Source of the DNA: an uncultured Aquincola sp.
Lineage (GTDB): Bacteria > Pseudomonadota > Gammaproteobacteria > Burkholderiales > Burkholderiaceae
Assembly: GCA_937883885.1 (NCBI GenBank)
Contig: CAKZXL010000025.1
Location: forward strand, 1 to 33,692
Direction: 5' to 3'
Length of the DNA: 33,692 bases
The position numbers and the translations under genes are program-made. Shown here piece after piece: positions 1-7,944 of the stretch. Numbering within the stretch: the first letter of the stretch is position 1; each line of letters opens with the position of its first letter. Below the pieces are notes generated by a model. It had not been told where the DNA came from and did no database searches. It worked only from the letters and a program-made list of their open reading frames with translations.

Positions 1-848
1 CGGGAAAGATCAGGTTGTTGATGAAGCGCCGGCTGCCGGCGCGCCGCCACCGCGGGGGCACCGGCGCGGGCCACCTTCTGGCGCCGCGCCAGCCCCACCA
101 GGCGCATGCCGCGCACGCGCTTGACGGCCAGCAGGAAGTACACCGAGCCCAGCACCGGCCACCAGCGATCGCCCACGCCGTCCATCCAGCCGAAGCGGTC
201 CAGCCAGCGGTCCGAGCGCAGCGCCGGGCGGTAGCAGCCGAAGCGGCCGCCTTCGACCTCGAAGCTCAGCAGCCGCAGCCAGTCGCGCAGCCGCCAGTAG
301 TGGATCAGGTCGGGCGACTGCGGCAGGTACAGCGGCCCTTTGCCGCCCAGCCCGCGGCGGATGCGCCCCATGCGCTGGCGCAGCCCCCACAGCCCCGCCG
401 GGTTGAAGCCGAGGATGGCCACCCGGCCCTCGGGCACCAGCACGCGCTCCACCTCGGCCAGCGTCAGGTGCGGGTCGCGGGCGAATTCCAGCGTGTGCGG
501 CAGCACCACCAGGTCGATGCTCTGGTTGGGAAACGGCAGCGCGTCGAAGTCGCAGTGCAGCGCCACCTGGCGCGGCGGCGTGGCGATCAGCGGCTCGGCG
601 CCCGGCTCGGGCTGATGCTCGGCGCCGGGCTCCGCCACAGGCGCTGCCTGGTCGGTGGCCAGCCACTGGTGCGGCATGCGGTTGGCACGCAGCGCGTCCA
701 GTTGGGGCAGGCCCAGCTGCAGCGCATGGAAGCCGAACAGGTCGACCACCGCGCGGTCCAGGCGGTCCTGCTCCCAGGCCAGCAGGTAGCGCCCCGGCGG
801 CGTGTCCAGCCAGTCCACGAGCCGATCGTGATCCGGCACATTAAGCAT
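1..848 (-). CDS. SAM-dependent methyltransferase (YafS-like), 3' end cut by window edge
   Basis: The frame opens at the ATG at 848-846 (MLNVPDHDRL) and stays open for 282 codons to the left edge with no stop, so the C-terminus is missing. It resembles the class I methyltransferase that sits beside gloB in many proteobacteria (yafS in E. coli). The clearest segment is DLVVLPHTLEFARDP, then LAEVERVLVPEGRVAILGFNP, which matches motif II/III of the Methyltransf_11 fold. A glycine-rich SAM motif I (GxGxG) is not recognisable. The stretch where it would lie carries a low-complexity AEPGAEHQPEPGAEP insert. Substrate is unknown. It is divergent from gloB, and no good ribosome binding site is visible. 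Family call is good; function is open. Confidence 0.8.
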   Translation of the reverse strand, partial: MLNVPDHDRLVDWLDTPPGRYLLAWEQDRLDRAVVDLFGFHALQLGLPQLDALRANRMPHQWLATDQAAPVAEPGAEHQPEPGAEPLIATPPRQVALHCDFDALPFPNQSIDLVVLPHTLEFARDPHLTLAEVERVLVPEGRVAILGFNPAGLWGLRQRMGRIRRGLGGKGPLYLPQSPDLIHYWRLRDWLRLLSFEVEGGRFGCYRPALRSDRWLDRFGWMDGVGDRWWPVLGSVYFLLAVKRVRGMRLVGLARRQKVARAGAPAVAARRQPALHQQPDLS

Positions 849-874
849 CGTATGTAAAGTGGCGTTCTGCAAAG

Positions 875-903
875 GCTTTCACGGGGGATCGGCTTTCTAT
901 AAT
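875..903 (+). promoter_or_regulatory. Candidate sigma-70 promoter of gloB
   Basis: A perfect TATAAT lies at 898-903, 28 nt before the gloB ATG. The upstream -35 is weak (GCTTTC at 875-880 with a 17-nt spacer, or TTTCAC at 877-882 with 15). A small hairpin, CCGCA-CT-TGCGG (905-916), follows at the expected transcript start. Confidence 0.5.
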
Positions 904-931
904 TCCGCACTTGCGGTAGCCACCCCCACGC

Positions 932-1717
932 ATGAACCTGGTAGCCCTCAGCGCCTTCTCCGACAACTACATCTGGATGATCGACGACGGCCGCCAGGCC
1001 CTGGTCGTCGACCCGGGTGACGCTGCGCCGGTTGAGGCGGCGCTCGATGCGCGGGGCCTCGAGCTGGCCGGCATTCTAGTGACGCACCACCACGCCGATC
1101 ATGTCGGCGGCGTCAACGCCCTGCGGCCCCGGCTGCCGGCCACCGATCCCCTGCCCTTGTTCGGCCCCCAGGCCGAGCGCCTGCCCGAGCCCGTCACCCG
1201 CGTGGCCGAAGGCCAGTTGGTCACGCTGATGGGCCTGCACTTCGAGGTGATCGAGGTGCCCGGCCACACCGCAGGCCACATCGCCTACCTGCTGCGCCAG
1301 GGTGTGGGCGATGCGCCGGTGCTGTTCTGCGGCGACACGCTGTTCTCGGGCGGCTGCGGCCGCCTGTTCGAAGGCACACCGGCGCAGATGCACCAGTCGC
1401 TGGCCAAACTGGCCGCGCTGCCCGGCAACACCCGGGTGTGCTGCGCGCATGAATACACCCTGTCCAACCTGCGTTTTGCCGCGGCCGTCGAGCCCGGCAA
1501 CACCGCAGTGCAAGACCACCTGCACTGGTGCGAGCACCAGCGCGCCGAGGGGCGGTCCACGCTGCCCTCCACCGTCTCGCTCGAACGCGAGATCAACCCG
1601 TTCCTGCGCAGCGAGGCTCCGGCCGTGGTGCGCGCCGCACGCGACCAGGGGGCGGCCGACGCCTCGCCGGTCGCGGTCTTCGCCACGCTGCGTGAATGGA
1701 AGAACCGATTCCGATGA
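932..1717 (+). CDS. gloB: Hydroxyacylglutathione hydrolase (glyoxalase II)
   Basis: A 261-residue metallo-beta-lactamase-fold hydrolase that cleaves S-lactoylglutathione to D-lactate and glutathione, the second step of methylglyoxal detoxification in the cytoplasm. The binuclear metal motif THHHADHVGG is at residues 51-60. Further ligand regions are PGHTAGH, FCGDTLFSGGCGRLFEG and CAHEYTLSN. The C-terminal LREWKNRFR is the typical glyoxalase II ending that contacts glutathione. Length is normal for the family. The stop codon overlaps the next gene's ATG as ATGA, so gloB and mltD are probably translationally coupled. The neighbouring methyltransferase gene is a conserved proteobacterial association. 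Confidence 0.97.
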   Translation: MNLVALSAFSDNYIWMIDDGRQALVVDPGDAAPVEAALDARGLELAGILVTHHHADHVGGVNALRPRLPATDPLPLFGPQAERLPEPVTRVAEGQLVTLMGLHFEVIEVPGHTAGHIAYLLRQGVGDAPVLFCGDTLFSGGCGRLFEGTPAQMHQSLAKLAALPGNTRVCCAHEYTLSNLRFAAAVEPGNTAVQDHLHWCEHQRAEGRSTLPSTVSLEREINPFLRSEAPAVVRAARDQGAADASPVAVFATLREWKNRFR

Positions 1718-3411
1718 CTCCGCCACAACCCCGCAAAGCCCAGGGCCTGATCGCCCTGGCCGCCTCCCTCCTGCTCACCGCCTGCGCCACCACGGCGCCG
1801 CCCTCGGGCAACGGCAACAGCGCCGCCACCGACGCCACCACGCCGGCCCCCACCCTCCCCGCGCCGCAGGCCGTCTCGGCGCCCAGCACGCCGGCCCAGC
1901 CGCCCGCCGCCGAAGCCGCCGGCACCCCGGTGGACCCGTTGCGGCCCGAGGTCAAGATCGACATCAACGACGAAGCCTCGCGCGCCGATCTGTGGGTGCG
2001 CGTGCGCAATGGCTTCGGCATGCCCGACATCGACACCGACCATGTGCGGGTGCATGAGCAGTGGTACGCCACCCGGCCCGACTACGTCGAGCGCATGACC
2101 AGCCGCGGCGGCCGCTACCTCTTCCACATCACCGAAGAGCTGCAAAAGCGCGGCATGCCCACCGAGCTGGCGCTGCTGCCCTTCATCGAAAGCGCGTTCA
2201 ACCCCAAGGCGATGTCGGTGGCCAAGGCCTCCGGCATGTGGCAGTTCATGCCCGCCACCGGCCGCGACTTCGAGCTGCGGCAGAACCTGTTCCGCGACGA
2301 CCGCCGCGACGTGCTGGCTTCCACCCGCGCCGCGCTGGACTACCTGGAACGCCTGCACAACATGTTCGGCGACTGGCACCTGGCCCTGGCCGCCTACAAC
2401 TGGGGCGAAGGCAATGTGCAGCGGGCCATCGCCCGCAACGAGAAGGCCGGCCTGCCGACCGACTACCTCAGCCTGCGCATGCCCGACGAGACGCGCAACT
2501 ACGTGCCCAAGCTGCAGGCGGTCAAGAACATCGTCAGCCGCCCGGCCGACTTTGCGCTCAAGCTGCCGGCGCTGGAAAACCACCCGTACTTCCTGAGCGT
2601 GCCGATCGAGCGCGACATGGACGTGGCGCTGGCGGCCAAGCTGGCCGGCATGTCGGCGTCGGACTTTGCGGACCTCAATCCGCAGATGAACAAGCCGGTG
2701 ATCCTGGCCTCCGGCACGCCGCAGATCCTGCTGCCCTACGACAACGCCAACGCCTTCCTGCACAACCTGCGCCGCCATGAAGGCCCGCTGGCCACCTGGA
2801 CGGCCTGGGTGGTGCCCAAGACCATGAAGCCGGCCGATGCCGCGCAGCAGGTGGGCATGAGCGAGGCCGACCTGCGCGAGATCAACCGCATTCCGCCGCG
2901 CATGGTGGTCAAGGCCGGCTCGACGCTGCTGGTGCCGCGCAGCCCGCAGCGGCAAAGCGACGTGCCGGTGCACGTGGCCGACAACGCGGCCATGCTGCTG
3001 GCGCCCGACGTGCCGCCGCTGCGCCGCGTGGCGCTGAAGGCCGGCAAGAAGGGCGAGACGGTGGCGGCCGTGGCCAAGCGCTATGGCGTCTCGGCCTCGC
3101 AAGTGGCCCAGTGGAACGACGTGGGCTCGGGCGCGCGCTTCAAGCCGGGCAGCCAGATCGTGGTCTACGTGCCCAACCAGGCGCCGGTCACGCGCACCGC
3201 CTCTGCGGCCAAGACCGTCAAGCCCAGCAGCAAGGCGATCGCGGCCGTGGTCACGCGCCAGGTCAAGGGCGGCGGCAAGCAGGTGGCCAAGGCCGCGCCG
3301 GTGCGCAGCAAGACCGCCAAGAGCACGCGGGTGGCCAAGAGCGACAACGGCAGCAAGTCGCGCAACGGCGTGAAGGTGGCAGAAGCCACCAGCAGCACCG
3401 CTCGCCGTTGA
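1714..3411 (+). CDS. mltD: Membrane-bound lytic murein transglycosylase D (lipoprotein)
   Basis: A 565-residue outer-membrane lipoprotein that cleaves the glycan strands of peptidoglycan, forming 1,6-anhydro ends. I chose the ATG at 1714, which overlaps the gloB stop as ATGA, over the in-frame ATG at 1696. It gives a standard type II signal peptide with lipobox L-T-A-C and the lipidated cysteine at residue 24. A Pro/Ala linker follows. The SLT domain has the catalytic glutamate at residue 159 in LLPFIESAFNP, followed by SGMWQFMPATG and LAAYNWGEGNV. Two LysM-type peptidoglycan-binding repeats lie further on, one around TAWVVPKTMKPADAA and one around VALKAGKKGETVAAVAKRYG. The tail is Lys/Ser-rich. 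The gene ends 1 nt from the convergent recR stop. Confidence 0.95.
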   Translation: MTPPQPRKAQGLIALAASLLLTACATTAPPSGNGNSAATDATTPAPTLPAPQAVSAPSTPAQPPAAEAAGTPVDPLRPEVKIDINDEASRADLWVRVRNGFGMPDIDTDHVRVHEQWYATRPDYVERMTSRGGRYLFHITEELQKRGMPTELALLPFIESAFNPKAMSVAKASGMWQFMPATGRDFELRQNLFRDDRRDVLASTRAALDYLERLHNMFGDWHLALAAYNWGEGNVQRAIARNEKAGLPTDYLSLRMPDETRNYVPKLQAVKNIVSRPADFALKLPALENHPYFLSVPIERDMDVALAAKLAGMSASDFADLNPQMNKPVILASGTPQILLPYDNANAFLHNLRRHEGPLATWTAWVVPKTMKPADAAQQVGMSEADLREINRIPPRMVVKAGSTLLVPRSPQRQSDVPVHVADNAAMLLAPDVPPLRRVALKAGKKGETVAAVAKRYGVSASQVAQWNDVGSGARFKPGSQIVVYVPNQAPVTRTASAAKTVKPSSKAIAAVVTRQVKGGGKQVAKAAPVRSKTAKSTRVAKSDNGSKSRNGVKVAEATSSTARR

Positions 3412-3412
3412 C

Positions 3413-4030
3413 CTAGCGTCTGTCGACCAGCGCGTGCGCGATGGTCGACAGGTCGACGTACTCCAGTTCGCTGCCGGCCGGCACGCCGCGGGCCAAGCGG
3501 GTCACCTGCAGCGGCTGCTCGTCGGGGCCGCGGATGGCGCCCAGCGCCTGCTGCAGCACATGGGCGGTGACCTCACCTTCGGCGGTGAAGCTCAGCGCCA
3601 GGATCACTTCCTGCACCCGCCCGTCGCGGGCGCGCGCCATCAACGCCTGCACGCCCAGCTCGCGCGTGCTCACGCCATCCAGCGGGCTCAGGCGGCCCAT
3701 CAACACGAAGTAGTAGCCGCGGTAGCCGCCGGAGCGCTCCAGCGCCGCCTGGTCGGCCGGGCTTTCCACCACGCACAACTGGCGCGCATCGCGGCCGGTG
3801 TCGCTGCACACCTCGCACAACGGCGTGTCGGAAAAAGTGTTGCAGCGCTCGCAGTGGCGCACGTTCTCCATCGCCGCGGCCAGCGCATCGGCCAGCGCCA
3901 CGCCGCCGGTGCGGTCGTGCTGCAGCAGATGAAAGGCCATGCGCTGCGCCGATTTGACGCCCACGCCGGGCAGCCGGCGCAGCGCCTCGATCAAGGTGTT
4001 GAGCTGGGAGGTGGCCAACGAAGGGGCCAA
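3413..4030 (-). CDS. recR: Recombination mediator protein RecR
   Basis: A 205-residue protein that, with RecF/RecO, loads RecA onto SSB-coated single-stranded gaps. It shows the N-terminal helix-hairpin-helix ([17 protein letters not shown]), a four-cysteine zinc finger (CERCNTF...LCEVC) and a Toprim domain ([13 protein letters not shown], then [15 protein letters not shown]). The C-terminal [16 protein letters not shown] is also conserved. The start is a TTG at 4030-4028. No ATG is possible because an in-frame TGA lies just upstream, and a second TTG at codon 5 is the alternative. It begins 1 nt after the ybaB stop, so it probably relies on coupled translation. It is the last gene of dnaX-ybaB-recR. 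Confidence 0.96.
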   Translation of the reverse strand: MAPSLATSQLNTLIEALRRLPGVGVKSAQRMAFHLLQHDRTGGVALADALAAAMENVRHCERCNTFSDTPLCEVCSDTGRDARQLCVVESPADQAALERSGGYRGYYFVLMGRLSPLDGVSTRELGVQALMARARDGRVQEVILALSFTAEGEVTAHVLQQALGAIRGPDEQPLQVTRLARGVPAGSELEYVDLSTIAHALVDRR

Positions 4031-4031
4031 C

Positions 4032-4358
4032 TCAGAAAGGCATCTTCATGCCGGGGGGCAGCGGCATGCCGGCGGTCACCTTGGCCATCTTTTCCTGGCT
4101 CAGCGTCTCGGCGCGGCGCACGCCGTCGTTGAAGGCGGCGGCCACCAGGTCCTCCAGCATGTCCTTGTCGTCGGCCAGCAGGCTGGGGTCGATGGTCACG
4201 CGCTTGACGTCGTGCTTGCAGGTCATCACCACCTTCACCAGGCCGGCGCCCGACTGGCCTTCCACCTCGATGGTGGCCAGCTCGTCCTGCACCTTCTTCA
4301 GGTTGTCCTGCATCGCCTGGGCCTGCTTCATCAGGCCGGCCAGTTGGTTCTTCATCAT
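4032..4358 (-). CDS. ybaB: YbaB/EbfC family nucleoid-associated protein
   Basis: A 108-residue small DNA-binding protein; the family forms tweezer-like dimers that coat DNA. It begins [20 protein letters not shown], the characteristic N-terminal helix, and has [21 protein letters not shown] followed by [13 protein letters not shown]. The start has a GGAG ribosome site about 10 nt upstream; a second ATG follows immediately. The C-terminus is Met/Pro-rich. It lies between dnaX (36-nt gap) and recR (1-nt gap), the same order as in E. coli. Confidence 0.95.
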   Translation of the reverse strand: MMKNQLAGLMKQAQAMQDNLKKVQDELATIEVEGQSGAGLVKVVMTCKHDVKRVTIDPSLLADDKDMLEDLVAAAFNDGVRRAETLSQEKMAKVTAGMPLPPGMKMPF

Positions 4359-4394
4359 GGTGGATCTGCTCCGTGAATTCGGTGGAAGGTGGGG

Positions 4395-6560
4395 TTATTG
4401 CGGCTTGATGGAGCCGGGCACGACACGCGCGGTAGGAAAGCGCGACATCAGGCCCAGCACCACCGGGTCGTTCAGGATGATCTGCTCGGCCTCGCGCTGG
4501 CGGTGCTCGCGCTCGGCGCGATCGCGCAGCGACGGTGAGTCTTGTGGGATACCGGCTTCGGTCAGGAGTTGCACCGGCAGGCCGGCCACGTCGGCCAGCA
4601 CCGCCTGCAGCTTGGCCACCAGCGTGGGCGTGCGCAGCGATTCACGCTCGACGCGCAGCGTCCACACCGGTTTGTCGCCCGCTTCGTCGATGGCGATGAG
4701 CTCGGCCTGCATGGCCAGCTCACGCACCATGGCCACCACCGCCTGCTTCTGGTTGAGGCCGGCCACCACGGTGGCCCAGCGCTCGCCCAGCGCGGTCTTG
4801 TTCAGCACCAGCGGGGCCGCCGGCGTGGGCCGCGCAGCCGGGGCCACCGGCGCGGCAGCGCGGGCCACGGCGGGCAGCGCCATCACGTCGACGTCGGCCG
4901 CGTCGAAGTCGGCACCGGCCGAAGGGGACTCACGCTCCAGGTCGGGCGGTGCTTCGTCCAGCCAGGCGGGCGGCTCGGGCATGCTGGGGCGGCTGGTGCC
5001 CTGGCGCTCGGGCGTGGCGGCGACCGGTGCCGGCCGCGTGGGCAGCGGCGCCGGGGCGCGCATCGCGGGGCGCTGGGGCGCGGCCGCCTGCGATGCGGGG
5101 GCCGCAGCCTGCCGGCCCACGGGTGCGGCGCCTGTGGCGGCGTAGGGCGGCGCTGCCGGCTCCGACACGCGCGTGGCATCGGTCGCTGCCCCGGTGGCGG
5201 CCGGCCGTCGCGCCGGTACCTCGGCGCGGGCCACGGCCTGCGGCGCGGGGGCTCTCAGGGCGGCGGGGGCCGGCGCTGTGGAGGTTGGCGCGGCGGGCGC
5301 CGGCGCTGTGGAGGTTGGCGCGGCAGGCGGCTGCGCTGTGGATGTCGGCGCGGCGGCTGCTGGCGCCGTCGGGCTCGGCGCCGCAGAGGCCGTTGCCGCT
5401 GCAGTCGGCGCGGCAGCCGCCTTCACACCGCCCGCAGGCCGCCCCTGCCCGCCGCCTGGCCCGGCCGGCGGGAAGGCGAACAGCCGCAGCAGCACCATCG
5501 TCAGCGCCGCGTATTCGTCGGGCGCCAGCTGCAGCTCGGTGCGGCCGTGCAGCGCCAGGCTGTACAGCAGCTGGGTTTCGTCGGGCGGCAGCAGGCCGGC
5601 CAGTTCGCGCGTGGCGGGCGTGTCGGGGTCGGTGTCGTCCAGCGAGCCGGGCACCGCCTGTTCCACCGCCATCTGCTGCAGCAGCACGGTCATCTCTTCC
5701 AGCGTGCCGGCGGGCGACAGGCCGCGGTCGCGCAGCGCCTTCACGCCGGCCAGCAGCGTAGGGCCGTCGCGCCGGGCCAGCGCCTCGACGAAGCCGGCCG
5801 CATGGCTGCGGTCCACCGCGCCCAGCATCTGGCGCACGCCTTCGGCCTCGATGCGGCCGGCGCCATAGGCGATGGCCTGGTCGGTCAGCGACAGCGCATC
5901 GCGCATCGAGCCGCGGGCGGCGCGCGACAACAACCTCACCGAGGCTTCGTCGTGCTCCACCGCCTCGGCCTGCAGCACATGCTGCAGATGCTCGTACACC
6001 ACCTCGGGCGCCATCGGCCGCAGGTTGAACTGCAGGCAGCGGCTCAGCACCGTGGGCAGCATCTTCTCGGGGTCGGTGGTGGCCAGCACGAACTTCAGGT
6101 AGTCGGGTGGCTCTTCCAGCGTCTTGAGCAAGGCGTTGAACGACTCCTTGGTCAGCTGATGCGCCTCGTCGATCATGAAGACCTTGAAGCGGCCGACGCT
6201 GGGCTTGTAGGCGGCCCGCTCCAGCAGGTCGCGGATCTCGTCGATGCCGCGGTTGCTGGCCGCGTCCATCTCGATGTAGTCCACGTAGCGGTCGGCATCG
6301 ATCTCGGTGCAGGCGCTGCACACGCCGCACGGGTGGGCGGTGATGCCGCCGGTGCCGTCGGGGCCGATGCAGTTCAGGCTCTTGGCCAGGATGCGCGAGA
6401 CCGTGGTCTTGCCGATCCCGCGGGTGCCGGTGAACAGGTAGGCGTGGTGGAGCCGTTGCTGGGCCAGGGCGTTGGTCAGGGCACGGACGACGTGCTCCTG
6501 CCCCACCATCTGCTCGAAGCTTCGGGGGCGGTACTTGCGCGCGAGCACGACGTAACTCAT
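4395..6560 (-). CDS. dnaX: DNA polymerase III subunits tau/gamma
   Basis: The 721-residue clamp-loader ATPase that loads the beta clamp and, as tau, links the polymerase cores to the helicase. The AAA+ module has Walker A GTRGIGKT (45-52), zinc cysteines 64, 78, 81 and 84, Walker B/DEAH at 131-134 and sensor SRC at 173-175. From about residue 370 to 600 there is a Pro/Ala/Thr-rich linker containing three near-copies of a 10-residue unit. The C-terminal tau domain follows (ERWATVVAGLNQKQAVVAMV). I see no A-rich slippery heptamer of the E. coli type, so a frameshifted gamma form is not apparent. A TAGAAT sits 6 nt before the ATG, so the mRNA may be leaderless. Confidence 0.97.
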   Translation of the reverse strand: MSYVVLARKYRPRSFEQMVGQEHVVRALTNALAQQRLHHAYLFTGTRGIGKTTVSRILAKSLNCIGPDGTGGITAHPCGVCSACTEIDADRYVDYIEMDAASNRGIDEIRDLLERAAYKPSVGRFKVFMIDEAHQLTKESFNALLKTLEEPPDYLKFVLATTDPEKMLPTVLSRCLQFNLRPMAPEVVYEHLQHVLQAEAVEHDEASVRLLSRAARGSMRDALSLTDQAIAYGAGRIEAEGVRQMLGAVDRSHAAGFVEALARRDGPTLLAGVKALRDRGLSPAGTLEEMTVLLQQMAVEQAVPGSLDDTDPDTPATRELAGLLPPDETQLLYSLALHGRTELQLAPDEYAALTMVLLRLFAFPPAGPGGGQGRPAGGVKAAAAPTAAATASAAPSPTAPAAAAPTSTAQPPAAPTSTAPAPAAPTSTAPAPAALRAPAPQAVARAEVPARRPAATGAATDATRVSEPAAPPYAATGAAPVGRQAAAPASQAAAPQRPAMRAPAPLPTRPAPVAATPERQGTSRPSMPEPPAWLDEAPPDLERESPSAGADFDAADVDVMALPAVARAAAPVAPAARPTPAAPLVLNKTALGERWATVVAGLNQKQAVVAMVRELAMQAELIAIDEAGDKPVWTLRVERESLRTPTLVAKLQAVLADVAGLPVQLLTEAGIPQDSPSLRDRAEREHRQREAEQIILNDPVVLGLMSRFPTARVVPGSIKPQ
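5271..5360 (-). repeat. Three tandem 30-bp units in the dnaX linker
   Basis: Units at 5271-5300, 5301-5330 and 5331-5360. The first two differ at only two bases; the third is diverged. In dnaX they encode a 10-residue Ala/Pro/Ser/Thr unit (APTSTAPAPA type) in the flexible linker. In-frame length variation between strains would be expected. Confidence 0.85.
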
Positions 6561-6566
6561 CGGGCC

Positions 6567-6572
6567 ATTCTA
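6567..6572 (-). promoter_or_regulatory. Candidate dnaX -10 box (leaderless type)
   Basis: TAGAAT on the minus strand ends 6 nt before the dnaX ATG, which would put +1 on the A of the start codon. No ribosome site precedes the ATG. The -35 region is GC-rich and does not resemble TTGACA, so this is tentative. Confidence 0.4.
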
Positions 6573-6614
6573 CGAACCGGCCGCATCACCCCCCGGCAGG
6601 CGCCGCCACTCCCC

Positions 6615-6620
6615 GATAAT
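6615..6620 (+). promoter_or_regulatory. Candidate -10 box of the PurM-like gene (leaderless type)
   Basis: GATAAT ends 8 nt before the ATG at 6629, with only C/G between them and no Shine-Dalgarno sequence. The -35 is not convincing. It is back to back with the dnaX -10 in a 68-bp divergent gap. Confidence 0.4.
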
Positions 6621-6628
6621 CCCGCCCC

Positions 6629-7768
6629 ATGAATTCGACCGAACCCCGCGCCGACGCCGCGCCCGCCGATGCCGCCCTCACCTATGAGCAGGCTGGCGTC
6701 AACTACGACCTGATCGATCCGCTGAAGGTCAGCGCACAGCGCGCGGCCGCGGCCACCGCCGGCCACCTGGCCGCGCACGGCTTCACCGAGGTGGCCGCTT
6801 CGCGCGGTGAATCGGCCTACGTGGTCGACGTGGGTCCGTTCTACCTGGCCAGCATCGTCGAATGCCTGGGCAGCAAGGCCCTGGTGGCCGACGAGATGCA
6901 GCAGCTCACCGGCAAGAGCTACTACGACGGCATCGCGCAGGACACCATCGCGATGGCGGTCAACGACCTCATCACCGTGGGCGCCACGCCGCTGGTGGTG
7001 CAGGCCTACTGGGCTGCGGGCGGCAGCGACTGGTTCGGCGATGCGCAGCGCGCGCAGGCGCTGGTGGCCGGCTGGAAGAAGGCCTGCGACACCTGCGGCG
7101 TGGCTTGGGGCGGCGGCGAAACGCCGGCGCTGGCCGGCATCGTGGAAGCCGGCCGCATCGACCTGGCGGCCTCGTGCACCGGCCTCATCAACCCGAAGGA
7201 ACGGCTGTCGGTGGGCGACCGGCTGCAGGCCGGCGACGCCATCGTGCTGCTGGCTTCCAGCGGCATCCACGCCAACGGCCTGAGCCTGGCGCGCAAGCTG
7301 GTGGAACGGCTGCCGCAGGGCTACCTGACCGAGGTGCAGCCGGGCCTGAGCTACGGTGAGGCGCTCCTGGCCCCCACCACGCTGTATTCGCCGGTGACCG
7401 AAGCCTTGTACAAGGCCGGCGTGGTGCCGCACTACTGCGCCAACATCACCGGCCACGGCTGGCGCAAGCTGCTGCGTCACCCGGCCGAGCTCACCTACCG
7501 CATCCGCAGCGTGCCCGAGGTGACGCCGGTGCTGAAGTTCATCCAGCAGCACGCCAGGCAGGACGACCGCGAGGCCTACAGCACGCTCAACATGGGCGCG
7601 GGTTTCGCCATCTTCGTGGACGCGGCCGATGCCGAGCGCGTGGTGCAGATCGCCCAGGCGCAAGGCGTGCCGGCGCTGGTGGCCGGCCAGGTGGAAGCCG
7701 GCCCCAAGCAGCTGCTTATCGAGCCGCTGAACATCCGCTTCGGCAACGACGATCTGCAGCTGCGTTGA
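6629..7768 (+). CDS. PurM-family (AIR synthase-like) protein, divergent
   Basis: A 379-residue protein with the PurM fold. Aligned by eye to E. coli PurM it keeps LTYEQAGVNYDLID near the N-terminus (residues 17-30), NDLITVGATPL (112-122), GGGETPALAG (161-170), SSGIHANGLSLARKL (210-224) and the late LNMGAGFAIF. PurM cyclises FGAM to AIR in purine synthesis. However, the glycine-rich TDGVGTK motif is replaced by VECLGSK (77-83), and the protein is about 35 residues longer than typical, with an Ala-rich N-terminus. It may therefore be a paralogue with another role, or a lineage-specific AIR synthase; the window cannot decide. It is divergent from dnaX and lies upstream of the SRP RNA gene. Confidence 0.8.
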   Translation: MNSTEPRADAAPADAALTYEQAGVNYDLIDPLKVSAQRAAAATAGHLAAHGFTEVAASRGESAYVVDVGPFYLASIVECLGSKALVADEMQQLTGKSYYDGIAQDTIAMAVNDLITVGATPLVVQAYWAAGGSDWFGDAQRAQALVAGWKKACDTCGVAWGGGETPALAGIVEAGRIDLAASCTGLINPKERLSVGDRLQAGDAIVLLASSGIHANGLSLARKLVERLPQGYLTEVQPGLSYGEALLAPTTLYSPVTEALYKAGVVPHYCANITGHGWRKLLRHPAELTYRIRSVPEVTPVLKFIQQHARQDDREAYSTLNMGAGFAIFVDAADAERVVQIAQAQGVPALVAGQVEAGPKQLLIEPLNIRFGNDDLQLR

Positions 7769-7812
7769 AGCACCGCGGCGGCGCCCCGAAGTGGGTGTTC
7801 GCCGCTGTGCCC

Positions 7813-7818
7813 TAGAAT
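7813..7818 (+). promoter_or_regulatory. -10 box of the SRP RNA gene
   Basis: TAGAAT at 7813-7818 is placed so that +1 falls at about 7823-7825, where the terminal stem of the RNA begins. The -35 is weak. Confidence 0.5.
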
Positions 7819-7822
7819 GGTC

Positions 7823-7924
7823 GGTGACGGGCCTCCTCGCATGGAAGCGCGGCCAACCGGGTCAGGTCGGGAACGAAGCAGCCCCAACCGTTGTGACCAG
7901 TGCCGAGATCAGGCTCGTCACCCT
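7823..7924 (+). ncRNA. ffs: 4.5S signal recognition particle RNA (small bacterial type)
   Basis: The conserved Ffh-binding domain is present: GGTCAGG, then the apical TCG-GGAA-CGA (7867-7876), then AGCAGCC. The tetraloop is the usual GGAA. Its closing pair is G-C where E. coli has C-G, a compensated swap. The ends pair: 7823-7834 (GGTGACGGGCCT) with 7911-7922 (AGGCTCGTCACC), allowing one G-U. This gives a roughly 100-nt hairpin like E. coli 4.5S RNA. It partners with Ffh to target nascent membrane proteins. Ends are estimated from the stem and the -10 box. Confidence 0.95.
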
Positions 7925-7925
7925 T

Positions 7926-7944
7926 CCCGCCTCCGTCAGGCGGG
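7926..7944. terminator. Stem-loop after ffs, overlapping the HDOD gene end (no U-tract)
   Basis: CCCGCCT (7926-7932) pairs with AGGCGGG (7938-7944) around a 5-nt loop. It follows the SRP RNA directly and overlaps the convergent stop codon at 7936. It has no T-run on either strand, so it may be a weak bidirectional end or a 3' processing boundary. Confidence 0.35.

Noticed and set aside
1696..1713. Upstream start for mltD
   Set aside because: The ATG at 1714 overlaps the gloB stop in the common ATGA arrangement and already gives a complete lipoprotein signal.
5271..5360. Tandem 30-bp units as a CRISPR-like or mobile repeat
   Set aside because: There are no spacers; the units are contiguous and in frame within the dnaX linker.
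4395..6560. Programmed frameshift site for a gamma subunit in dnaX
   Set aside because: No A-rich slippery heptamer seen in the linker; cannot be supported.
4542..6632. 696-codon open frame opposite dnaX
   Set aside because: Antisense shadow; Arg/Gly/His-rich with no domain.
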